From contig JAEEXY010000027.1 of the NCBI GenBank assembly GCA_016288005.1, positions 1 to 38,331 of the forward strand: a DNA stretch of 38,331 nucleotides, read 5' to 3'. Below are positions 1-7,518 of this stretch, piece by piece. Position 1 is the first letter of the stretch; the number at the start of each line of letters is the position of its first letter. This DNA is from Lachnospiraceae bacterium (GTDB lineage: Bacteria; Bacillota; Clostridia; Lachnospirales; Lachnospiraceae). The translations under genes and the position numbers were made by a program. The notes under the pieces are model-generated. The model was not told where the DNA came from. It ran no database searches and saw only the letters and a program-made list of their open reading frames with translations.

Positions 1-270
1 GTCATTCCTTCGATCAAGAATGTCATCAAGGTCAGCATCATTTTCGCGATCACCGGATCCTTAAAGAGCTACGATCTGATCAAAGTCTTCGCGAAAGACG
101 CGCGAAACCTGCCATACGAAGTACCAAGCCTGCTTCTTGTCCGTTACGTATTCGGAAACTACGGAGGCATAGCGAGCGCGATCGCCGTTATGATGATCAT
201 AATGTGCTTCTTCTTCGCCATCCTCATAAACAGGTTATTCAAGGAGAGAAATCCATATGGCAAAAAATGA
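1..270 (+). CDS. Sugar ABC transporter permease, MalF/UgpA type (3' end only)
   Basis: The frame is open from the window edge to a TGA at 268-270 and encodes the last 89 residues of a membrane protein. It ends with a long hydrophobic helix (about residues 60-80) followed by a basic tail, as in the first permease of CUT1-type sugar ABC transporters. The segment KVFAKDARNLPYEVPSL resembles the periplasmic loop before the last helix in this family. It overlaps the next permease by 14 bases, so the two are translationally coupled. The EAA loop and the binding protein lie outside the window. Family placement rests mainly on the downstream neighbour. Confidence 0.8.
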   Translation, partial: VIPSIKNVIKVSIIFAITGSLKSYDLIKVFAKDARNLPYEVPSLLLVRYVFGNYGGIASAIAVMMIIMCFFFAILINRLFKERNPYGKK

Positions 271-1177
271 AATAACAGCATTCAATCCGGAATTATATAC
301 GGTCAAAAAAACGAACAAGTTCGTGAAAGCACTGATATATGTTGGTCTCGTCGTATGGCTTCTCATTGACCTGTTCCCTATTTACTATCTGCTCACGTTC
401 TCGCTGAAGGACAAGAGCGAGATCACCGGCCAGAATGTTATCGGGCTTCCGAGAAAATGGCTCTGGGAAAACTACACCCGCGTTTTCAACATGGGTAAGA
501 AGACCGGCAATCCTCCGGTCAAGCATTTCTTCGCGAACGGCAGCCTTGAGAAATGTTTCTCGAACAGCGTATTTGTAGTTACGCTGGCCATTGCTCTCGC
601 GCTTATCGCCGCTCTCATGGCGACCTACGCGATCACGAGGATCGTCTGGAAAGGCAGAAAGACATTAAACAGCATTTTCATGCTCGGTATCACGATCCCG
701 ATGCATGTTGCTCTTTATCCGATCTATTCCACACTCAGCAAGATCCATATGTTAAAGAGCTATACTGCGCTCATCATCCCTTACGCGGCGTTCTCGGTAT
801 CCATGGCGATACTTGTCTGTACCGGTTTCATGAACGATATACCGACGGAGCTTGACGAGTCCGCCTGCATCGACGGCTGCGGCCTCTGGGGCACATTCTT
901 CCACATCATCGTGCCTCTGATGAAGCCCGCTCTCGCAACGATGGGCATCTACATTTTCCTGCAGTGCTGGAACGAGTTCATGTTCGCGAGCGTATTCAGC
1001 GATGAGGCTCACTACACACTTCCGGTATTCGTTGCAAACCTCAAAGGCGCAAACATCACCGACTGGGGAATCGTCGGCGCCGGCCTGGTGCTGGCCACTT
1101 TGCCGATGCTGCTTGTTTATGTGTTCATGAGCAGGAGGATCCAGGAAAGCTTTATGGTAGGCGCTGTAAAAGGATGA
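257..1177 (+). CDS. Sugar ABC transporter permease, MalG/UgpE type
   Basis: A 306-residue inner-membrane permease of the CUT1 carbohydrate importer family. It has about six hydrophobic segments starting near residue 25, and an EAA loop near residues 200-220 (DESACIDGCG followed by HIIVPL) that docks onto the ATPase. The C-terminus (QESFMVGAVKG) is typical of MalG-like proteins. AAGGAG at 241-246 lies 10 bases before the ATG. The gene overlaps the upstream permease and is followed by a YesM/YesN pair, a common Firmicutes arrangement in which the two-component system senses the sugar the transporter imports. No ATPase is encoded beside it; a shared MsmK-like ATPase is expected, and the enlarged one at 36632 is a possible but unproven partner. 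Substrate unknown. Confidence 0.92.
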   Translation: MAKNEITAFNPELYTVKKTNKFVKALIYVGLVVWLLIDLFPIYYLLTFSLKDKSEITGQNVIGLPRKWLWENYTRVFNMGKKTGNPPVKHFFANGSLEKCFSNSVFVVTLAIALALIAALMATYAITRIVWKGRKTLNSIFMLGITIPMHVALYPIYSTLSKIHMLKSYTALIIPYAAFSVSMAILVCTGFMNDIPTELDESACIDGCGLWGTFFHIIVPLMKPALATMGIYIFLQCWNEFMFASVFSDEAHYTLPVFVANLKGANITDWGIVGAGLVLATLPMLLVYVFMSRRIQESFMVGAVKG

Positions 1178-1178
1178 T

Positions 1179-1207
1179 TTGAATTTGCCCGGCAAAAATG
1201 GTAAAAT
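1179..1207 (+). promoter_or_regulatory. Predicted sigma-A promoter of the yesM/yesN-like pair
   Basis: TTGAAT (1179-1184), a 17-base spacer and TAAAAT (1202-1207) lie just after the permease stop. A short palindrome, TTTGCC-C-GGCAAA (1184-1196), sits between the two boxes and could be an operator or a weak hairpin. This suggests the kinase/regulator pair can be transcribed separately from the transporter. Confidence 0.5.
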
Positions 1208-1238
1208 ATCTGCAGAATGTATGGGGGCACATTGATTC

Positions 1239-3023
1239 ATGACAGATACGGGGGCCGGCAGCAGTAAACTGAAATCAAGGAAATCGATGGTATCGGGCTT
1301 GAGGATCATCATGCTCCTCATAGTCTTGTTATTGTCGGTTTCTTTTTTTGTTTCGGTCTTCTATATCGTCAACAAGGAGCGCCGGGAAAATATCACGCGT
1401 GAGGCCGTCACCACCCTCAACACGCTTTCCGAGAGTATTTCTTCCGATGTTGAAAGATATAAGGAAATTTCCCGACTTGTCATGATGGACGACGGTCTGG
1501 TCACGTTCTTAAAGGCGACGGGTACTCCCGTTGACGCCGTATTTATCAATGACACGAGAAGCAGCATCATGCGAGTTCTCAATCCCACGACCATGGTGGA
1601 TTCGGTTTTCGGTTTCAGGGATGACGGCATATACATCGTATCGAACCGAAACCGTTATTCGATGGATTTCTCTATAATAAACGATCCCGAATGGAAGCAG
1701 GCTATCGAAGACCAGAAGGGCGGCGCCGTGATCTCGGTCAACGCCGACGGCGGCATCTCCAGAGTCGTCGGACGCCCGCTCGTCAGCATCGGTCGTACCG
1801 TATATGATGTTAACACCCAGCAGCGTATCGGTATGATCATCATGAACATATCGAGCGCGTTCATCGACAGAAAGCTCATACCCATCACCGGCAAAAAGGT
1901 TGCGGTGCTCGGAACCGACGGTTTGCTGCTCTCAGGCGATGACAGCGTGTCCGCCTATCTTAACGGTATTGATATAGGCAAGGATATAGTGCATAAGGAT
2001 ATCAGGGACGGCAGCCGCGCTCTTCTCCTGTCCGTATGCCGGATACCCGATATGCCCGTCTGTATCGCTGTTGCGACGCCCATTGAAAACGGCTTTGTTA
2101 TGTACGGAACGATATATGTCCTGCTCGGGCTGCTGTTCGTGTTCATGTTCGCGATCGCGATAGCTGGTATGTACATCACGCGCAATATCACAAAGCCTAT
2201 CTCCGACGTTACCCAGGCCCTCGATGATACCAGGGAAAAGGGTACGCTTAAAAAAATAGACATAGATATCCCGCCAAATGAGATAGGTGTCTTAAAAGAC
2301 GCTTACAACGGCATGGTCGAGCGCGTGAATGACCTTTTCGACAAAGTCCTTGATAACGAAAAAGCGATCCGCCGCGCAGAGATGCGCATGCTCCACGAAC
2401 AGATAAAGCCGCATTTCCTGTATAATTCGCTTGAGACCATCGGATATCTCGCGATGGAGGCCGGCGCGGAGGATGTTCACAGGGCTCTGGAGACACTCGG
2501 CAGCTTCTACCGCAACTTCCTGAGCAAAGGCGAAAGGGAGATCACCTTAAAGACCGAGCTCAGCATCATAAAGGATTATCTGGCGCTTCAGAAGCTCCGC
2601 TACGGCGATATCCTGACCGATGAGTACGATATAGCCGAGGATACGCTCAACTGCAGGATACCCAAGCTCATACTCCAGCCGATCGTCGAGAACAGTATCT
2701 ATCACGGCATCAGGCTGAAAGGCGAGATGGGGCTGATCCGCATATCCAGCCGTTTCGTTGACGGACTGCTGCATCTGTCAGTATATGATACGGGTATCGG
2801 CATGCCGCAGGAACAGATAGATGAGATACTTTCAAAGAGGCAGTACAACGGCGACACCGACTCGTCCTTCGCCGATATCTACGATACTTCGGACAGTTTC
2901 GGTCTGTGGGGAACGATCGAGCGTGTGCGCGGCTTCTGCGAAAATGACGATGTCGTGAGCATCAGGAGCGAGCAGGGTGAATTCACCGAGGTAGAGTTCG
3001 TGATAAAGCCCAGGAGCCGGTGA
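1239..3023 (+). CDS. YesM-type membrane sensor histidine kinase
   Basis: A 594-residue LytS/YesM-family kinase. One transmembrane helix (about residues 20-45) and a second (about 288-312) bracket an extracellular Cache-like sensor region; a HAMP domain follows, starting at TRNITKPISDV. The His_kinase motif QIKPHFLYN contains the predicted phosphoacceptor H392. The C-terminal ATPase domain has an N box (QPIVENSIYHGI) and a G box (DTGIGMP). A GGGGGC run about 10 bases upstream is the likely ribosome site for the ATG at 1239. An in-frame ATG at 1287 is a possible alternative start. It pairs with the response regulator 31 bases downstream, and by position probably senses a carbohydrate linked to the upstream ABC importer. 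Confidence 0.93.
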   Translation: MTDTGAGSSKLKSRKSMVSGLRIIMLLIVLLLSVSFFVSVFYIVNKERRENITREAVTTLNTLSESISSDVERYKEISRLVMMDDGLVTFLKATGTPVDAVFINDTRSSIMRVLNPTTMVDSVFGFRDDGIYIVSNRNRYSMDFSIINDPEWKQAIEDQKGGAVISVNADGGISRVVGRPLVSIGRTVYDVNTQQRIGMIIMNISSAFIDRKLIPITGKKVAVLGTDGLLLSGDDSVSAYLNGIDIGKDIVHKDIRDGSRALLLSVCRIPDMPVCIAVATPIENGFVMYGTIYVLLGLLFVFMFAIAIAGMYITRNITKPISDVTQALDDTREKGTLKKIDIDIPPNEIGVLKDAYNGMVERVNDLFDKVLDNEKAIRRAEMRMLHEQIKPHFLYNSLETIGYLAMEAGAEDVHRALETLGSFYRNFLSKGEREITLKTELSIIKDYLALQKLRYGDILTDEYDIAEDTLNCRIPKLILQPIVENSIYHGIRLKGEMGLIRISSRFVDGLLHLSVYDTGIGMPQEQIDEILSKRQYNGDTDSSFADIYDTSDSFGLWGTIERVRGFCENDDVVSIRSEQGEFTEVEFVIKPRSR

Positions 3024-3054
3024 CCGCGACACTATAAAAGAGGGGAGAAACAGG

Positions 3055-3810
3055 ATGTACAGAGTTATGCTGATCGATGATGAGATGCCGGTGAGGAAGC
3101 TGATGCGTTCCTCGATCGACTGGGCATCGCTCAATATGGAGGTCGTGGGGGAGGCAGCCAGCGGTATCGAGGCGATCAATGTCATAGACGACATGCGCCC
3201 GGACATTGCTTTTGTCGATATATCGATGCCTTTCATGAACGGCATCGAGTTTACGGAAGTCGCCACAAAAAACTATCCCGAGCTGATCATCATAATCATG
3301 ACCGCGTTCGACAAATTCGAGTACGCGCGCAAATGCGTGAGCCTTCCGGTTTTTGATTATATGCTCAAACCCATGGTCCGCGACGAAGTCGTCGAGACGC
3401 TTCAGCGCGTAAAGACACGGCTTGATGCGCGTCTGGGCGACCGTAATTCCCTGGTGTTCGGTTCGGCTGACGCCAGCGACGACCAGACCGGCGATGACGC
3501 TTCGGTCAGTGACCGCATCATGCGCTACATCGAGGCCAATTACACGGATTCCTGCCTCAACCTGACTTCGGTCGCGCAGCAGTTCGGTTTCAGCTCCAGC
3601 TATCTCTCCCGTAAGTTCAAGCAGGAAACCGGCCGCAATTTCCTCGAATACCTGACCGAGTGCCGCATGAAAAAGGCCATCGAGCTGGCCGAGAAAAACG
3701 AGAAAATGTACAAGGCTTCGGCTGCCGTCGGCATACCGGACCCGAATTATTTCGGACGGTGCTTTAAAAAGTATACCGGCAAGGGCTATTCCGAATACAC
3801 AAAGCAGTAA
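3055..3810 (+). CDS. Short YesN-type response regulator (REC + AraC HTH)
   Basis: A 251-residue regulator with an N-terminal receiver domain (acidic D8/D9, phosphoacceptor D55 in FVDISMP, T83, K105 in MLKPM) and a C-terminal AraC double helix-turn-helix beginning near residue 160 (IMRYIEANYTDSCLNLTSVA, then SSYLSRKFKQETG and CRMKKAIELAE). Typical YesN proteins exceed 500 residues because of a long central region; here the linker is only about 30 residues, so the domains are almost directly joined. RBS GAGGGG at 3041-3046. Cognate of the kinase immediately upstream and likely activator of the transporter operon. Confidence 0.92.
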   Translation: MYRVMLIDDEMPVRKLMRSSIDWASLNMEVVGEAASGIEAINVIDDMRPDIAFVDISMPFMNGIEFTEVATKNYPELIIIIMTAFDKFEYARKCVSLPVFDYMLKPMVRDEVVETLQRVKTRLDARLGDRNSLVFGSADASDDQTGDDASVSDRIMRYIEANYTDSCLNLTSVAQQFGFSSSYLSRKFKQETGRNFLEYLTECRMKKAIELAEKNEKMYKASAAVGIPDPNYFGRCFKKYTGKGYSEYTKQ

Positions 3811-3814
3811 AACA

Positions 3815-3851
3815 GATTGTCAACCATTGCCATCTTTCATGGTTGACAATC
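3815..3851 (+). promoter_or_regulatory. Predicted BirA operator (BirA box), also a possible terminator hairpin
   Basis: A 13-base perfect inverted repeat (3815-3827 with 3839-3851). Its core reads TTGTCAACC-N15-GGTTGACAA, very close to the known BirA box TTGTAAACC-N14/16-GGTTTACAA of biotin regulons. It lies immediately upstream of a BirA that carries the DNA-binding domain, and its right half covers the -35 box of the birA promoter, as expected for autorepression. The arm followed by a T-rich run (3852-3860) could also end transcription of the upstream regulator gene. Confidence 0.8.
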
Positions 3852-3870
3852 TTTTCTTTTGTGCTATACT
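3843..3870 (+). promoter_or_regulatory. birA-bioY promoter with extended -10
   Basis: Consensus TTGACA (3843-3848), a 16-base spacer and TATACT (3865-3870) preceded by TG at 3862-3863, which makes an extended -10. The -35 lies inside the right arm of the predicted BirA operator. Transcription would start near 3877, leaving a leader of about 45 bases. This excludes an in-frame TTG at 3843 as the start of BirA. Confidence 0.8.
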
Positions 3871-3920
3871 TACTCCCGTCGACAAAAACGCATCAAGCGT
3901 ACACACCATGGTATGAATCT

Positions 3921-4907
3921 ATGAATACAAAAGAAAAGCTTCTCGGTTTATTGGAGAACAATACGGAAAAATATCTCTCCGGCGAAGACATTGCGGAAAC
4001 GCTCAGCATCTCGCGTACCGCCGTCTGGAAAGCGGTCAACGCGCTGCGCTCGGACGGCTGCAGCATCGAAGCCGTATCGAACAAGGGCTACCGCCTGGTT
4101 TCCGATGCGGACGTACTCTCGGAGAACGGGATCAGAAGGCATCTGGACGCTTCGATCGCCGATATCGGGCTGAGCGTATACTCTGTCACCGACTCGACCA
4201 ACATACGCGTTCGCGAAGCGGCTTTATCGGGTGCCCCCGAAGGTTTTGCGGCCGTTGCCGGTTCACAGACCGCCGGACGCGGAAGGCTCGGCAGATCCTT
4301 TTATTCCCCTGCGGGCACAGGACTGTATTTAAGCCTCCTGCTGCGCCCTGCGTCACTCCCTTCGAGGCAGACGATCAAGATCACCACTCTGGCCGCCGTG
4401 GCCGCGTGTGAGGCCATAGAGGCCGTCAGCGACCGCAAGGCGATGATAAAGTGGGTAAACGATATCTTCATCGACGGCAAGAAAGTCAGCGGGATACTGA
4501 CCGAGGCCTCGTTCAGCTTAGAGAGCGACTCGGCCGAATACGTGATCCTCGGGATAGGTTTCAATATCCTGACACCCGAAGGCGGTTTTCCCGACGAGAT
4601 AAAAAATATCGCGGGATCGATCTTCGACACTCCTCAAAAGGACATCAGAAACCGTCTCGCCGCAGAGTTTATCAGCCGTTTCATGACGGCCTACAGGGCC
4701 CCTCGTTTCGGAGGCTACGAGGAGAAATACCGCGCACGGAGCCTGGCTGTGGGTCACACAGTAAACGTATTGCTGCCCGACGGACCCAAAGAAGCTTATG
4801 TTCTCGATGTGGACGATGACTGCCGCCTGATCGTAAGATATCCCGACGGCACCGAAGATTCGCTCTATTCGGGAGAAGTCAGCATAAAGCTGCCGGCACG
4901 CTTATAA
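3921..4907 (+). CDS. birA: Bifunctional biotin-protein ligase / biotin operon repressor
   Basis: A 328-residue group II BirA. It adenylates biotin and transfers it to biotin carboxyl carrier proteins; loaded with biotinyl-AMP it also represses transcription. The N-terminal winged helix (residues 1-62) contains the HTH around LSGEDIAETLSISRTAVWKA. The catalytic core has DSTN (91-94), GRGRLGR (119-125, nucleotide/biotin loop) and KWVNDIFIDGKKVSG (177-191; V replaces the usual P of KWPND). The short C-terminal SH3-like domain is present. ATG at 3921 is chosen because the in-frame TTG further upstream falls within the promoter; the Shine-Dalgarno is weak. It is followed by bioY, and a BirA box precedes it, indicating biotin-responsive autoregulation. 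Confidence 0.95.
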   Translation: MNTKEKLLGLLENNTEKYLSGEDIAETLSISRTAVWKAVNALRSDGCSIEAVSNKGYRLVSDADVLSENGIRRHLDASIADIGLSVYSVTDSTNIRVREAALSGAPEGFAAVAGSQTAGRGRLGRSFYSPAGTGLYLSLLLRPASLPSRQTIKITTLAAVAACEAIEAVSDRKAMIKWVNDIFIDGKKVSGILTEASFSLESDSAEYVILGIGFNILTPEGGFPDEIKNIAGSIFDTPQKDIRNRLAAEFISRFMTAYRAPRFGGYEEKYRARSLAVGHTVNVLLPDGPKEAYVLDVDDDCRLIVRYPDGTEDSLYSGEVSIKLPARL

Positions 4908-4979
4908 GTCCGGCTCCGGCGGCAAGCCCACGGGCCGGTCCCCGGCAAACACAGAATACAGATTAAAGAGGCTATAAAA

Positions 4980-5609
4980 ATGAATACAGCGGAAACAGTC
5001 ACAAAAAGCGGCGTCAAAGGCCGCACCTACGCAATTGCGGCAACTGCAGTCATGGCCGCGGCGCTCTGCATCATCGCGCCTTTTTCGGTTCCGATCGGTC
5101 CTGTTCCGATCTCGCTCGCCACTCTCGTGGTTTATCTCGCGGCATATGTGCTCGGCTGGAAGATGGGCGCCGTAAGCGTCCTGATCTATCTCCTGATCGG
5201 CACGGTCGGCCTGCCCGTATTTTCGGGATTCTCGGGCGGCTTCGCAAAGCTCGCGGGCCCCACCGGCGGATACCTGATCGGATATGTTCCGCTCGCGCTG
5301 ATCTCGGGACTTTTCATCCTGCTTTCCGAAAAGCTCCGCCGCAGACCTGCTGCTGCAGCCGGGCAGACCGCAGCAGCAGGTAAAGGCAGAGTATTCGATT
5401 TTATCACGCGCCGTCTGATCGAGCTCGCCGGCATGCTTATCGGCACCGCCATCCTCTACACGCTCGGCACCGCATGGTTCTGCATCCTCTCGGGTTCAGC
5501 ATTATCCAAAGCCATGACGCTGTGCGTGCTGCCCTTTATCCCTGGCGATCTGATCAAGATTTTTATCGCGCTGGTCATCGGACCGGAGCTTCGGAAACGG
5601 ATAAAATAG
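4980..5609 (+). CDS. bioY: Biotin transporter S-component BioY
   Basis: A 209-residue membrane protein of the BioY family, the substrate-binding S component of the ECF biotin importer. Signature segments are APFSVPIGPVPISLATLVVYLAAYVLG near the N-terminus and GLPVFSGFSGGFAKLAGPTGGYLIGY around residues 78-103. About six hydrophobic helices are visible. A hydrophilic Ala/Gly-rich loop (about residues 121-137) is longer than usual between helices. RBS AAAGAGG at about 4962-4968. It lies 72 bases after birA, probably in the same biotin-repressed transcript. No biotin synthesis genes or ECF ATPases are present here, so this is a scavenging unit using an ECF module encoded elsewhere. Confidence 0.95.
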   Translation: MNTAETVTKSGVKGRTYAIAATAVMAAALCIIAPFSVPIGPVPISLATLVVYLAAYVLGWKMGAVSVLIYLLIGTVGLPVFSGFSGGFAKLAGPTGGYLIGYVPLALISGLFILLSEKLRRRPAAAAGQTAAAGKGRVFDFITRRLIELAGMLIGTAILYTLGTAWFCILSGSALSKAMTLCVLPFIPGDLIKIFIALVIGPELRKRIK

Positions 5610-5640
5610 GACATCTCGCGAACAAGTTCGCTCGATGTCC
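5609..5640. terminator. Hairpin after bioY
   Basis: A stem-loop begins at the last base of the bioY stop codon: GGACATC (5609-5615) pairs with GATGTCC (5634-5640), and inside it GCGAAC pairs with GTTCGC around an AA loop. There is no clear T-run, so it may act as an mRNA 3'-end stabiliser or as part of the larger structured element that follows. Confidence 0.5.
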
Positions 5641-5649
5641 GTTCACTCG

Positions 5650-5758
5650 GCCCTCAGCGCTTTTCAAGCTCTTGCACCACTGTATAAAAGCCTGCTGTAA
5701 ACCAATGGTTTACGCAGGCTTACATACAGTGGCACAGGTGCTTCGCACCTCTGAGGGC
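5650..5758. repeat. Large branched inverted-repeat element between convergent genes
   Basis: Closing stem: GCCCTCAG (5650-5657) with CTGAGGGC (5751-5758). Inside are three arms: GCTT/AAGC (5659-5669); a long arm of three stacked stems, CCACTGTAT/ATACAGTGG (5677-5685/5724-5732), AAGCCTGC/GCAGGCTT (5688-5695/5714-5721) and GTAAACCA/TGGTTTAC (5697-5704/5706-5713); and AGGTGC-TTC-GCACCT (5736-5750). Together they form a cloverleaf-like fold of 109 bases. It lies between bioY and the convergent cyclase gene and may end transcription in both directions, be a small repeat element, or encode a structured RNA. It is not a tRNA. Confidence 0.7.
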
Positions 5759-5771
5759 TCTCGCTTATCGC

Positions 5772-7517
5772 TCATATCTTCCAGTTATTTCTTCCGGCCT
5801 CTTTGGCCCTGTACAGTGCCTCATCTGCACGGGCGAGAGCTGCCTTTACGTCCTCGTCTTCGGGGCTGAAATACGCAAAGCCCATCGAAGCGGTGATCTT
5901 GCGTTTTCCTTCGAGTTCGGGCAAATTGATGCCGCGTACCGCATTGATTATCTTATCCGCAACATCGGGCTGGTATTTGGGCGCCACATTGTTCAGCACC
6001 ACGATAAACTCGTCTCCGCCCCAGCGGATCACCGAATCTTCCTTTCTGACAGCACTCTTTACAGCCTTAACAAACTCCTTGAGCACCAGGTCGCCGACAT
6101 CGTGTCCGAAATTGTCATTGAACTGCTTAAAGAAATCGACGTCCATTATCAGCAGCAGCATGTATTCACTGCCCGACTGATATGCCTCAAACGCGTCGGC
6201 CATCGCTTTTTCACCGAAAAGACGCGAGCCTGCGCCGGTAAGAGCGTCCTTGTTCAGCTTGTCGCTGAGCTCTCTGTTCTTTTTCTCGTATACGCCGATC
6301 TTCGATCTCCTGTAGCTGTACGACATGATCAGGAAGAATCCGATCCATGTGATGGCAGTCGCTATCAGGATGATCGTCTGATACATTCCGAAGCTCTCCT
6401 GCGCCTGCTTACGATAATGATACAGATCGTCGATATTCACGCCCATGCACACGATCCAGTCATATCTGTCGTAGAGGCGCGAATACGTTACTTTCTCGGT
6501 GACTTCGTCGGAATCCAACTTTTTGAAAGCATAATTGAGATAAACGGCTCCGTTGGCCTTAACGCCCTCGAGCTCCTCTTCGTATGCCTTCATGCCCATC
6601 TCGTTGACAACCTCGGTGGAAAGGTACGAACCCTCGGTATCCGAGAGATTGGGATGTATGAGTCTGATCGCGTAGTTGTCTCCGCCGTTAAAATCAAGAA
6701 CCTTCTGGACCCACATATAGGTCCCGTCGACATGCGTTTCGGAATATATCTTCCTGCGTGCGATATCGGTCAGCTCCGCCTCGATATCGGCATCGCTCAC
6801 GCCGCTGTCCCGGAGATTATCAGCGCACACATCGAGATAAGCGATCAGGTTGTCGACATTTTCCTTCAGCATGCTCATCTTCATCTCAAGCGCCGTGCTG
6901 TAAGTCATTCTCGCGCTGACTGATGTGATCGCCCTGGAAAAAAGTATAACGAGCAGGACGGAAACCAGCACGCCCGCAACGGCCTTTCTGACCGATTTGT
7001 GGTATTCGCTCTGCAGTTCATCCGAAGTATCGGGGAACCACGGAAGACAGCGGTTTACCCTCCTGCAGTATTTCTCGTATGCCGTGCCGAATCTTTCCCT
7101 GTAAACCTTCTCTTCGGTCTCACGCAGTATCAGCGTCATATAGAGCCAATAGAGCATTGGAAGCAGGAATGCCAGGTAATTGGCCGTCAGTATCAGCGCT
7201 CCCGAATTGATCAGCAATACGGACGAATACAGCGGATGTCTGACCCATGCGTATACTCCCGTGTGGAGCACCCTGTCCGCGCACATGTTGGTGGGCTGTT
7301 TCGCGACCACCAGCAGGCGGTACAGCATTACGACGCCGAAAACAATCGTGACGCCGCCTATAAACCAGGCCACCGACACACCTTTGTCAAGATTTGCGAA
7401 TGACAACTTCTCTATGAGGTTCACGCAGAGAATCGCTGCCAGCGTCACTCCGCACAGAATACTGATAAAAATGATCCCGGCGCTGCTGAGCGCCTTTTGC
7501 TTAGTGTTGTCGTTCAT
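5772..7517 (-). CDS. Diguanylate cyclase with N-terminal ICMT-like methyltransferase domain and Cache sensor
   Basis: A 581-residue membrane protein with an unusual domain order. Residues 10-160 resemble the isoprenylcysteine carboxyl methyltransferase / phospholipid methyltransferase family: membrane helices, then GVYAWVRHPLY (87-97), RETEE (132-136), FGTAYEKYCRRV and a final CLPW (157-160). A helix near 177-197 leads to an extracellular Cache_2-like sensor (about 205-370; TYMWVQ, RLIHPNLSDTEGSYL, YDWIVCMGVNIDD). A last helix (about 378-400) precedes a GGDEF domain with DALTG (424-428), an intact GGDEF (500-504) and an inhibitory I-site RKED (491-494) five residues earlier. It is therefore expected to make c-di-GMP with product feedback. 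It starts one base after the EAL gene stop, so the two are coupled. What the methyltransferase-like part does is unknown. Confidence 0.88.
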   Translation of the reverse strand: MNDNTKQKALSSAGIIFISILCGVTLAAILCVNLIEKLSFANLDKGVSVAWFIGGVTIVFGVVMLYRLLVVAKQPTNMCADRVLHTGVYAWVRHPLYSSVLLINSGALILTANYLAFLLPMLYWLYMTLILRETEEKVYRERFGTAYEKYCRRVNRCLPWFPDTSDELQSEYHKSVRKAVAGVLVSVLLVILFSRAITSVSARMTYSTALEMKMSMLKENVDNLIAYLDVCADNLRDSGVSDADIEAELTDIARRKIYSETHVDGTYMWVQKVLDFNGGDNYAIRLIHPNLSDTEGSYLSTEVVNEMGMKAYEEELEGVKANGAVYLNYAFKKLDSDEVTEKVTYSRLYDRYDWIVCMGVNIDDLYHYRKQAQESFGMYQTIILIATAITWIGFFLIMSYSYRRSKIGVYEKKNRELSDKLNKDALTGAGSRLFGEKAMADAFEAYQSGSEYMLLLIMDVDFFKQFNDNFGHDVGDLVLKEFVKAVKSAVRKEDSVIRWGGDEFIVVLNNVAPKYQPDVADKIINAVRGINLPELEGKRKITASMGFAYFSPEDEDVKAALARADEALYRAKEAGRNNWKI

Positions 7518-7518
7518 G

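Noticed and set aside
3843-3920. Longer BirA starting at an in-frame TTG at 3843
   Set aside because: That codon is part of the TTGACA -35 box and lies upstream of the transcription start, and the extra residues do not look like BirA.
5697-5713. GTAAACC/GGTTTAC palindrome after bioY as a second BirA box
   Set aside because: The half-sites match the BirA pattern but are only 3 bases apart instead of about 15, and the sequence is the tip of a long hairpin at the 3' end of the operon.
5650-5758. Cloverleaf fold that might be a tRNA or tmRNA
   Set aside because: There is no anticodon or T-loop sequence, the arms have the wrong lengths, and there is no CCA-type acceptor end.
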